Part shown: piece after piece, positions 45,436-53,258 of the stretch | Layout: each line of letters opens with the position of its first letter | Numbering within the stretch: the stretch's first letter is position 1 | Source of the DNA: Luteibacter sp. 9135 | Lineage (GTDB): Bacteria > Pseudomonadota > Gammaproteobacteria > Xanthomonadales > Rhodanobacteraceae | DNA: 64,000 bases | Direction of reading: 5' to 3' | Assembly: GCF_000745005.1 (NCBI RefSeq) | Contig: NZ_JQNB01000001.1 | Coordinates: forward strand, 1,268,501-1,332,500 | Notes under the pieces: generated by a model | Told to the model about the DNA's origin: nothing | What the model saw: the letters and a program-made list of their open reading frames with translations, nothing else | The model's database searches: none | Position numbers and translations under genes: made by a program

Positions 45436-45930
45436 ATGAGCCTTACCTATGAACACCGGCGGACCATGACGGCCGCCGAATGGCAGGAGGTCGCTCGGCT
45501 CGTGCCGTTACTGTGCGGCATGGCACGGTTGGGCAACCCCGTGCTTATAAAGATCGACGGCTATCGCGATGCGTCACGCAGATATACGGTCGTGGTGCAT
45601 GGGCGTGCCGATGAATCCCCGCTATTTCGGTGCGACGCATCGAGCTTGCCTGCGCTTCTTGCCGAGGCGGTTCACGTCTGTGGCCTGTCGGACGCCCCTG
45701 TTGAAGAGGCTGGCGCAGCCAGCGAGCTGGCCGATGCATTCCGCCTGGCAGACGCTGCCGTTCACGACGAGTCGTTTCTGGCTGTGTGCGCGCAGCAGTC
45801 TTCGCACCAGCCCTATTTCAACTTGGTCTACGGGGAATCGTCCGGCCTGAAGCTTTGTGTCGATGGTGACGACCTCGCTTCCATGCTGCCGGGCATCTAC
45901 GCGAAGACCTCATTTCCGCAGGTGCCGTAG
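45436..45930 (+). CDS. Hypothetical protein (164 aa)
   Basis: Starts MSLTYEHRRTMTAAEWQEVA at the second ATG (45436), which has AGGGA seven bases upstream. The ATG at 45421 would add five residues. The protein is soluble and has no recognisable motif; stretches are PVLIKIDGYRDASRRYTVVV and NLVYGESSGLKLCVDGDDL. GC is a little lower than in the surrounding genes, which supports acquisition together with the neighbouring accessory operon. It lies 107 bases upstream of the sigma factor and is separated from it by a small hairpin at 45995-46010. Confidence 0.62.
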   Translation: MSLTYEHRRTMTAAEWQEVARLVPLLCGMARLGNPVLIKIDGYRDASRRYTVVVHGRADESPLFRCDASSLPALLAEAVHVCGLSDAPVEEAGAASELADAFRLADAAVHDESFLAVCAQQSSHQPYFNLVYGESSGLKLCVDGDDLASMLPGIYAKTSFPQVP

Positions 45931-46037
45931 CGTCCGCTCCAACGTCATACCCCGGTAACCAACCCTACCTACGCTCAGCCTCCCAGGCTCTGCCGAGGCG
46001 TAACCGCCTCACGTGCCGCTCCGTCCCTGTGAGTCCG

Positions 46038-46544
46038 ATGTCCGATTCCCCCAACGGCCTGGCCCACGTCCTGCTCGAACAGGACGGGCCGCTGCATCGC
46101 TACGTCCGCAGCCGTACCGGCCATGCCTGGGATGCGCAGGACCTGGTCCAGGAGACCTACCTGCGCCTGCTATCCGCCGACCCGGAGAGCATCCGCAACC
46201 CGGAGGCCTACCTGTTCACCGTGGCCACCAATCTGCTCCGCCAGCGGGCGGGCGGTCGGCAGCCGGGCGCGCGGGAGGAGGGCGGCCGCGACGACCTGCT
46301 GGAGCGCCTGGCGACGCCGTGCCATGCCGAAGCCGACGTGGACCGCGATGTGCGCAGCAAGCGACTGCTGGCGCTGATGGAAAGGCTGTCCCCGAAGTGC
46401 CGGGCGGTGATGCTGCTGCATTACCGCGACGACCTGAGTTACCGCGACATCGCCGACCAGCTCGATCTGTCGGTGCACATGGTGAAGAAGTACATCGTCA
46501 AGGGACTGGCCGCGTGCCGGCAAGGGATGGCGCGTTATGCATGA
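46038..46544 (+). CDS. FecI-type ECF sigma factor
   Basis: 168 residues. Region 2 is HRYVRSRTGHAWDAQDLVQE with TYLRLLS. Region 4 is RLSPKCRAVMLLHYRDDLSY followed by a helix-turn-helix (IADQLDLSVHMVKKYIVKGL). The VKKYI ending is typical of the FecI/FpvI class that serves TonB-dependent receptors. ATG 46038 or GTG 46029 may start it. It overlaps fecR by eight bases. I saw no Fur-type GATAATGATAATC-like box upstream, so direct iron control is not evident. Confidence 0.9.
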   Translation: MSDSPNGLAHVLLEQDGPLHRYVRSRTGHAWDAQDLVQETYLRLLSADPESIRNPEAYLFTVATNLLRQRAGGRQPGAREEGGRDDLLERLATPCHAEADVDRDVRSKRLLALMERLSPKCRAVMLLHYRDDLSYRDIADQLDLSVHMVKKYIVKGLAACRQGMARYA

Positions 46545-47646
46545 TCCGACCACGCTCGCGGCACGGCGTATCGCCGAGGAAGCCGGCCACTGGCTGCTTG
46601 CCAGTCGCGAGGGGCTGGACGAAGCCTCGCGCGTCGCCTTCGTGAACTGGCTGCGCCACTCGCCGGCGCATGTCGCCGAATACATGGCCGCGGTGCAGCT
46701 CGACCAGGACATGAAGGAGGCCGCCGCCCGCGATCCGGTCGCCGCGTCGGTCCTCGTCGCGCAGGCGGCCTGCGAACCCGCGGTGGTCGCGCTGCGTCCG
46801 GGTGCCGTGGAGCCTGTCCGCCGCGCGCCGCCACGCCGCGACGCGAAGCGCGCCCGGCGCTGGCCGTGGATCGCTGGCGCGGTAGCCGCGACCGCCGCTG
46901 TCGCGTGGGTCGTGGTTACCGCATGGCCCCGGCAGGACGCGCCGCCCGGCATCGTCTACACCGCGCCGATCGATGCCGTGCGCAGCATCGACCTGGCCGA
47001 CGGCAGCCGTGTCCAGCTCGATCGCGGCAGCCGTATCCGCGTGAACCTGGACGCCACCCGCCGCGACATCGCCGTCCTCGACGGAACAATGCTGCTCGAC
47101 GTGGGCCACCGTTCCGACGCGCCGCTCACGGTGACCTTGGGGCGTACCACGCTACGCGACATCGGCACCGTTTTCCAGGTCTCGGCCACACCCCGTGCGG
47201 GCGAGGTCATCGTGCTGAGCGGGCAGGTCGACGTGATGGCGCCGCACGAAGACCGACCATGGTCGTGGACGGCGAACAGCGCACCCCAGGTCGTCGCCCA
47301 TCTGAAAGCCGGCGAACACGCCACCCTGGCCAGCGACGGCAGCCTCACCCATCTGGAGCCGCACGCTGACCTGTCGACCGACCTCGCCTGGTTGCCCGCG
47401 GAGATCGATTTCCACGATGCGCCCGTGGCGGACGTCGCCCGGCGCTTCAACCACTACGGCCAGCCGCCCCTGCTGATCGACGATGCGCAGGTGGCCGGCA
47501 CGCGGATCAGCGGGCGCTTCCACGCGCGTGACCCGTCCGGTTTCATCGCCTATCTGCAGACGCTTCCGGGGGTGGAGGTGCACCGTGACGGCGAGGGTAT
47601 CCACATTGCCCGCCGCGGGCATGGCGGCGCCGCGGCGCGGCTGTAA
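46537..47646 (+). CDS. FecR-type membrane anti-sigma / sigma regulator
   Basis: 369 residues. An N-terminal DUF4880-like cytoplasmic domain (AEEAGHWLLASREGLDEASR) ends before a single membrane helix (WPWIAGAVAATAAVAWVVVT, about 108-128). A periplasmic FecR domain follows (SIDLADGSRVQLDRGSRIRV), then a C-terminal STN-like region (EIDFHDAPVADVARRFNHYG). It carries the signal from the receptor's plug extension to the sigma factor. The operon position, overlapping the sigma gene and preceding the receptor, is the standard fec layout. Confidence 0.92.
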   Translation: MHDPTTLAARRIAEEAGHWLLASREGLDEASRVAFVNWLRHSPAHVAEYMAAVQLDQDMKEAAARDPVAASVLVAQAACEPAVVALRPGAVEPVRRAPPRRDAKRARRWPWIAGAVAATAAVAWVVVTAWPRQDAPPGIVYTAPIDAVRSIDLADGSRVQLDRGSRIRVNLDATRRDIAVLDGTMLLDVGHRSDAPLTVTLGRTTLRDIGTVFQVSATPRAGEVIVLSGQVDVMAPHEDRPWSWTANSAPQVVAHLKAGEHATLASDGSLTHLEPHADLSTDLAWLPAEIDFHDAPVADVARRFNHYGQPPLLIDDAQVAGTRISGRFHARDPSGFIAYLQTLPGVEVHRDGEGIHIARRGHGGAAARL

Positions 47647-47746
47647 GAAAAGATTCACGAAGAAAACGGTACCCGACCTGGTTCCCCCTGACTCGTATGT
47701 GACATGCGCCACGTTGCGCCCTGTCTCCCTTCACGAGTTCTCCCGC

Positions 47747-50233
47747 ATGCGAAACACACTCGCCTTCTCCCTTGCCGTGCTGCTCGGTACGCTGCCGCTG
47801 TCGGTCCTTGCGGCGCAGGTCGCCAACGAGGCGCCGATCGCCGCGCTGCCGCTCGATCAGGCTTTGGACACGTTCGCGCGCCAGACCGGCCTGCAGGTGG
47901 TGTACACGCCGGATGCCGTGCACGCCCTGCGCAGCTCGGCGGTTTCCGCCGGCCTGGAACCACGGGGGCAACTGCATGCGCTGCTGGAGGGAACGGGGCT
48001 GGACTATCGCTTCGTCACCGCCTCCACGGTCACGCTGGTGCCGGCAGGCCATCCCGACAAAAGCGTCGCGGCCGCTCGCCGCGCCGACACGCTCCCCCCG
48101 ATCGATGGGGCCGAAGGCACACCGCGCGATCTCGCTCCGGTAAGCGTGCAGGCCAACACCGTCGATACGCTCGCGCCCAGCGCGCCGCCGCTGGAAGCCA
48201 CGCAGCCCACGTCGGTGATCGACGAACGCTTCATTCGCGACGGCCTGCGCTTCAACGCCAACTTCGACGACATCATCAAGTATTCGCCCAGTGTCACCGT
48301 TACCTCGCCGGAAGGCCCGGGGATGGGCAAGAACGAAGGCATCAGCATCCGCGGCTTCCAGGACGGCCAGTTCAACATCACCTTCGACGGCATTCCCTTC
48401 GGTGACGCGAGCGACCTGCATCACACCACCTCGGCCTACTTCAACAATCACGTGCTGGGCCAGGCAGAGATCGATCGCGGTCCGGGCGGTGGCGCCACCC
48501 TCGGCAACGCCACCTTCGGCGGCACGGTGGGCCTGCGCTCGCGCGATCCCGCCAAGGTCGACGGGGTGACGCTCTACACCACCGCGGGCAGCTGGAACAC
48601 GCTGGCCGGCGGCGTGAGCGCCGACGAGACGATCGGCAACACGCGCATCTTTGCCGACATCTCGAAGGAAAAGAGCGATACCTACCTGAAGGGGGTGGAA
48701 GACGAGCGCGAGCATGCGTTCATCAAAACCCTCACCACGCTGTCGCCGGGCACCACGCTTACCTTCGTCAGCAGCTACAACCGCGAACACCAGAACACGG
48801 TGCAGGGCGCGACGAAGCAGCAGATCGACCAGTTCGGCTGGCGGCGCGGCCTGACCGACGATCCGTCGCTGCAAAGCTACAAGGGCTACAACAACGCCGC
48901 GTACTACTCCAGCTTCACCTACGTGGGTCTCGTGACGCAGCTTGGTGCGTGGACCATGGACAACAAGGCCTATCTCAATACGTTCGATCACTGGGCCCGC
49001 AAGACCACCGACGCGACCGACGACAATCCGGCGGATAACGGGGTGACCGTGTACAACGCGGCGGGCAAGAAGGTTTCCACGCTGAAGCACGACGTGCCCG
49101 GCAAGCTGTCCGACTCCGGCTTTCACTCATTTGGCGACGTGCTCCGGTTCGAACGGGAACTCGGTCCCGGGCAGCTGCAGACCGGCGCGTGGCTGGAACG
49201 CAGCCAGGACGCCCGCTACCAGTACCCGCTCGACCTGACCACCGGCGTGGCGACGGGCACCAAGTACGGCTCGACGTATAACTATCTCTTGCGCGACCGC
49301 ACCGACACGTTCCAACCCTATGTGCAGTACGACTGGTCGATCACCGATGCCCTCACCCTGAGCCCGGGTGCGCGCTACAGCACCGTCACGCGGCAGATGA
49401 GCGCGCCCGTCAGCAAGCAGAATGCACGGGTATCGCAGTACGACTCCGCCAACTACAACGCCCTGTTGCCGTCGCTCAGCCTGCACGACAGCTTCAGCGA
49501 CCGGTGGGCCGGCTATGCACAGGTGGCGAAGGGGTTCCTCGCGCCGCCCATCGACGTGATCGAACTGTCGGGCTCGCGCAAGCTGGATCCGGAAACCACC
49601 ACGAACTACCAGATCGGCACGGCGTACGCCGATCGCGGGGTGACGTTCGGGGCCGATGTCTATTACATCGACTTCCGTAACTATCTGGCTTCCACGCTCG
49701 TCAACACGGATGTGGGTCAGCAGCCGACCTACCTGAATGCGGGCGGCGCGATCTACAAGGGCGCCGAAGTGGAGGGCACCTTCGCGTTGACGCCGACGCT
49801 CAGCCTCTACGGCAATGCGACCTACAACGAGGCGACCTACAAGCACACCGACACGCGCGTGGCCGGTACGCCCAAGCTCACCGCCGCGCTGGGTCTGCTG
49901 TACAGCAGTCCGCTCGGCTACTACGGTTCGGTGATGGCCAAGTTCATCGGTGCCCAGTACGGCAGCGACAACGCGACGGACGGTAGCGGCAATACGGTGT
50001 TCGTCGACGACCACCGCCTGGCCGCGTACGTTTCCACCGACGCCGCCCTGGGCTATCGCAGTGCCGACGGTGGTCCCACCGGCAAGGGCTGGTCCGTCAG
50101 CATGGACGTCAACAACCTGTTCAACGTCCACAAGTTCATCGGCTACGCGGGTACGCAGAGCGTCAGCGGCGACGCCCTCTACTGGGGCCTGCCCGGGCGC
50201 GGCGTCTTCCTCGACCTGTCGTTGAAGCTGTGA
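47747..50233 (+). CDS. TonB-dependent receptor with N-terminal signalling domain (transducer)
   Basis: 828 residues from the ATG at 47747 (MRNTLAFSLAVLLGTLPLSV, signal cleavage near LAA). An STN signalling domain (PLDQALDTFARQTGLQVVYT, about 30-95) marks it as a transducer. The plug runs from about 150 (TSVIDERFIRDGLRF, then NEGISIRGFQDGQFNITFDG) and a 22-strand barrel follows. The C-terminus ends LSLKL, without the usual Phe. GGAGATLGNATFGGTVGLRS-like plug lines are intact. Its stop overlaps the phytase start (GTGA). The ligand is unknown; the phytase partner points to phytate, ferric phytate or another phosphorylated ligand and not to a classic siderophore. Confidence 0.92.
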   Translation: MRNTLAFSLAVLLGTLPLSVLAAQVANEAPIAALPLDQALDTFARQTGLQVVYTPDAVHALRSSAVSAGLEPRGQLHALLEGTGLDYRFVTASTVTLVPAGHPDKSVAAARRADTLPPIDGAEGTPRDLAPVSVQANTVDTLAPSAPPLEATQPTSVIDERFIRDGLRFNANFDDIIKYSPSVTVTSPEGPGMGKNEGISIRGFQDGQFNITFDGIPFGDASDLHHTTSAYFNNHVLGQAEIDRGPGGGATLGNATFGGTVGLRSRDPAKVDGVTLYTTAGSWNTLAGGVSADETIGNTRIFADISKEKSDTYLKGVEDEREHAFIKTLTTLSPGTTLTFVSSYNREHQNTVQGATKQQIDQFGWRRGLTDDPSLQSYKGYNNAAYYSSFTYVGLVTQLGAWTMDNKAYLNTFDHWARKTTDATDDNPADNGVTVYNAAGKKVSTLKHDVPGKLSDSGFHSFGDVLRFERELGPGQLQTGAWLERSQDARYQYPLDLTTGVATGTKYGSTYNYLLRDRTDTFQPYVQYDWSITDALTLSPGARYSTVTRQMSAPVSKQNARVSQYDSANYNALLPSLSLHDSFSDRWAGYAQVAKGFLAPPIDVIELSGSRKLDPETTTNYQIGTAYADRGVTFGADVYYIDFRNYLASTLVNTDVGQQPTYLNAGGAIYKGAEVEGTFALTPTLSLYGNATYNEATYKHTDTRVAGTPKLTAALGLLYSSPLGYYGSVMAKFIGAQYGSDNATDGSGNTVFVDDHRLAAYVSTDAALGYRSADGGPTGKGWSVSMDVNNLFNVHKFIGYAGTQSVSGDALYWGLPGRGVFLDLSLKL

Positions 50234-51480
50234 GGGCGCCGACCGTGTGGCGCCTGCTGGCCGCGGTCGCGATGCTGGGCCTTGCCGCACCGACGGCCGG
50301 GGCCGTGGACGCCGGCACGTCGCCGCGCGTGCTGGAGCGGGTGATCCTGATGCGCCATGGCATCCGCTCGCCGACCAAGGCACCGGCGGACCTGGCTCGG
50401 TATGCCAGCGATCCCTGGCCCTCGTGGCCGGTGCCGCCTGGGCAACTTACGGACCATGGCCGCGACACCTTGCGCTCGCTCGGTGGACGCCTGAGCCAGG
50501 ACCTCCGTGACGCGGGGCTGCCTCACGACAGCTGCAAGGGCGAAGTGCGGGTAATCGCGGACAGCACCGCACGTAACCAGGCCAGTGCCGTGGCGCTGCT
50601 GGCGGGCCTCTCCCCCGGTTGCGCGCCCGTCTACCAGGCGTTTCCCGTGGGTCAGGACGATCCGCTGTTCCGCGGCGCGGCCGCCGGCGATGACGACGAT
50701 GGCGGTGGCATCCAGGCCGCGGCCATCGACACGCAGATCCTTCAGACCCTGGCCGTCTTGCAGCAGGTGCTGCTGGATTGCCACGACGACGCCTGCATCG
50801 CCCGGGCGAAGGCCGGGGGCAAGCAGGTGCTGCTGGGGGGTGACGCGGCGAAGGCCCTGAAGACGGCGGGCTCGCTGTCCGAGAACATCATGCTCGGCTA
50901 CGCGGAAGGCATGCCCGCGGCGCAGTACGGCTGGGGTCGACTCGACGCCGCGGGCGTCGCGCGCCTCATCGGACTGCACAATGCGTCGTTCCGGCTGGCG
51001 CACGCCACGCCCGCCGCCTCGCGGCCGCGTGGCGGCACGATGCTGGCGTATGTCACGGCGACGCTGGCGCAGGCGGCCGCCCAACCGACCTCGGCCAAAA
51101 CCCTCGTTCCGTCGGGCACGCGCGTGCTGGTGCTGCTCGGTCACGATACCGACCTGGCGGCGCAGGCGGGCCTGCTCGGGCTGGACTGGCACGAGGCCAC
51201 CCGGGGTGACGACTACCCGCCCGGCGGTGCCCTGGTCTACGACCTGGTGCAGACGTCCACCGGAAAGGCCGTTCGCCTCGCGGTCGTCATGCCGACGCTG
51301 AATGCGTTGCGAGCGGGAAACATGACGGCGGCCGGTGCCCTGGTGCGACAGGTGTTGGCACAGCCGGCGTGTGGCGGCGTGACGCTCTGCCCCGTGGACC
51401 GGTTCGTTGCGGTCGCGGCCAGCGCGGCGGGAAGCGCGGTCTCGGCCCACGCCGGCGACGAGCCCGTGGTGAAGCCGTGA
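50230..51480 (+). CDS. Periplasmic histidine acid phosphatase (phytase / glucose-1-phosphatase type)
   Basis: 416 residues. It starts at a GTG overlapping the receptor stop. A signal peptide (LLAAVAMLGLAAPTAGA) precedes the catalytic motif VILMRHGIRSPTK (His about 40). The second catalytic motif is LLGHDTDLAAQAG, where AppA-type phytases have HDTN, so substrate range may differ. Cysteines DSCKGE, LDCHDDAC, ACGG and TLCP can form the usual disulfides. The enzyme would release phosphate from phytate or sugar phosphates in the periplasm. Coupling with the receptor suggests that the imported ligand is the substrate. Confidence 0.9.
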   Translation: MRAPTVWRLLAAVAMLGLAAPTAGAVDAGTSPRVLERVILMRHGIRSPTKAPADLARYASDPWPSWPVPPGQLTDHGRDTLRSLGGRLSQDLRDAGLPHDSCKGEVRVIADSTARNQASAVALLAGLSPGCAPVYQAFPVGQDDPLFRGAAAGDDDDGGGIQAAAIDTQILQTLAVLQQVLLDCHDDACIARAKAGGKQVLLGGDAAKALKTAGSLSENIMLGYAEGMPAAQYGWGRLDAAGVARLIGLHNASFRLAHATPAASRPRGGTMLAYVTATLAQAAAQPTSAKTLVPSGTRVLVLLGHDTDLAAQAGLLGLDWHEATRGDDYPPGGALVYDLVQTSTGKAVRLAVVMPTLNALRAGNMTAAGALVRQVLAQPACGGVTLCPVDRFVAVAASAAGSAVSAHAGDEPVVKP

Positions 51481-51569
51481 GGCGAGGTATCTCGCGAGGC
51501 CTTTCTCGCGCCGCCTGGTGCGAGGAAATCCGTTAAGCTGACCGACCCCCGCCACCGCGCCGTTCCGCC

Positions 51570-52781
51570 ATGAGTCTTCATCAGCGTCGCATCCTGATCG
51601 GCGTCACCGGCGGCATCGCCGCCTACAAGATCTGCGAGCTCGTTCGCCGTCTGCGCGACCTGCAGGCCGAGGTACGTGTGGTGATGACCGAGGGCGCCAC
51701 GCACTTCGTCACGCCGACCACCTTCCAGGCGCTCTCGGGCCAGCCCGTGCGGGTCAGCCTGTGGGATGAACAGGGCGAGGCCGCGATGGGCCATATCGAA
51801 CTCGCCCGCTGGGCCGAGCGCGTGCTGATCGCGCCGGCCAGTGCGGACACGCTGGCGCGACTGGCCCATGGGCATGCCGACGACCTGCTCACCACGGTGG
51901 TGCTGGCCACGGCGGCGCCCGTCTACGTCGCGCCGGCCATGAACCAGCAGATGTGGGCCCATCTCGCCGTCCAGGCCAACATCGGTACGCTGCGTGTGCG
52001 CGGCGTCGAAGTGCTTGGCCCGGCCGATGGCGACCAGGCGTGTGGCGATATCGGCTCGGGCCGCATGCTGGAGCCGCACGAACTGCGCGACATCCTCGTC
52101 GCCTCGTTCGGCGAACAGCCGTTGCGCGGCCGGCGTGTCGTGGTCAGTGCCGGCCCTACGTATGAAGACATCGACCCGGTACGCTTCATCGGCAACCGCA
52201 GCTCCGGGCGCATGGGTTTCGCCGTGGCCGCCGCCGCGCGGGACGCCGGTGCGGACGTCACCCTGGTGGCGGGCCCCGTCGCGATGACCACGCCCACCGG
52301 CGTGCGCCGCGTGGACGTGCGCAGCGCACGGCAGATGCACGATGCCGTGCTGGACGCGGCGGACAGCGCGGACATCTACATCGGCGCCGCCGCGGTGGGC
52401 GATTACCGTCCCGCGGAGCTGGCAGGGCACAAGCTGAAGAAGACCGCCGGCTCGCCGCTGCGTCTCGAGCTGACGGAAAATCCCGACATCATCGCCGCGC
52501 TGGCCGCGCGCCCGGTCCATCCCTTCCTGGTAGGTTTCGCCGCCGAAACGCGCGATGTGGCCGGCTACGCGCAGGACAAACTGCGGCGCAAGGGCCTGGA
52601 CATGATCGCCGCCAACGACGTGGGCGCGGGCAAGGGTTTCGAGGTGGCGGACAACGCCCTGCACCTCTACTGGCGCGATGGCGACATCGCGCTGGCCCGT
52701 ACGGCCAAGACCGAGCTGGCCCGTCATCTCATCGCGCATGTCGCCCGACATTTCCTCGCCGGACACGGAAGCACCCCTTGA
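51570..52781 (+). CDS. coaBC: Bifunctional phosphopantothenoylcysteine decarboxylase/synthase
   Basis: 403 residues. CoaC domain: [20 protein letters not shown] at the N-terminus, the PAMNQQMW substrate clamp and the lid motif [13 protein letters not shown] with the reactive Cys. CoaB domain: [20 protein letters not shown] (CTP-binding) and NPDIIAALA. Together they turn 4'-phosphopantothenate plus cysteine into 4'-phosphopantetheine for CoA. The stop overlaps the dut start (TTGA). Confidence 0.95.
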   Translation: MSLHQRRILIGVTGGIAAYKICELVRRLRDLQAEVRVVMTEGATHFVTPTTFQALSGQPVRVSLWDEQGEAAMGHIELARWAERVLIAPASADTLARLAHGHADDLLTTVVLATAAPVYVAPAMNQQMWAHLAVQANIGTLRVRGVEVLGPADGDQACGDIGSGRMLEPHELRDILVASFGEQPLRGRRVVVSAGPTYEDIDPVRFIGNRSSGRMGFAVAAAARDAGADVTLVAGPVAMTTPTGVRRVDVRSARQMHDAVLDAADSADIYIGAAAVGDYRPAELAGHKLKKTAGSPLRLELTENPDIIAALAARPVHPFLVGFAAETRDVAGYAQDKLRRKGLDMIAANDVGAGKGFEVADNALHLYWRDGDIALARTAKTELARHLIAHVARHFLAGHGSTP

Positions 52782-53233
52782 TCGACATCGAACTGAAACT
52801 CCTCGACCCGCGCCTGGGCACCAGCATTCCCCTGCCGGAGCCGGCCACGGCAGGCAGCGCGGGCATGGACCTGCGCGCGGCGGTCGATGCCCCGGTCACG
52901 CTCGCGCCGGGCGAGAGCCGGCTGGTGCCGACCGGCCTGGCTATCCACATCGGCGATCCCGCCTGGTGCGCGCTGATCGTGCCGCGTTCGGGCCTGGGCC
53001 ATAAGCAGGGCCTGGTCATGGGCAACCTGGTCGGCGTGATCGATGCCGACTACCAGGGCCCCCTGATGATTTCCTGCTGGAATCGCGGTAACGCCGATGT
53101 CACCATCGCCCCAGGCGATCGGGTAGCACAGTTGCTGCTCGTGCCGGTGGGGCGTCCACGCTTGCGCGTGGTGGAAGGGTTCACGCCGTCGCAGCGGGGC
53201 GAAGGCGGGTTCGGCTCGACCGGTATCGGCTGA
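52778..53233 (+). CDS. dut: Deoxyuridine 5'-triphosphate nucleotidohydrolase
   Basis: 151 residues, a trimeric dUTPase converting dUTP to dUMP and pyrophosphate. Motifs are [41 protein letters not shown] and the C-terminal arm [10 protein letters not shown]. It starts with TTG inside the coaBC stop and gives the usual [15 protein letters not shown]-terminus. Coupling with coaBC is the common proteobacterial arrangement. Confidence 0.95.
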   Translation: MIDIELKLLDPRLGTSIPLPEPATAGSAGMDLRAAVDAPVTLAPGESRLVPTGLAIHIGDPAWCALIVPRSGLGHKQGLVMGNLVGVIDADYQGPLMISCWNRGNADVTIAPGDRVAQLLLVPVGRPRLRVVEGFTPSQRGEGGFGSTGIG

Positions 53234-53258
53234 TTCGCCAGGGGAAACGAGGGGCACC

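Noticed and set aside
45931..46037. A Fur box before the FecI-type sigma factor gene
   Set aside because: No sequence close to the AT-rich Fur consensus is present. The stretch is GC-rich with a small hairpin only.
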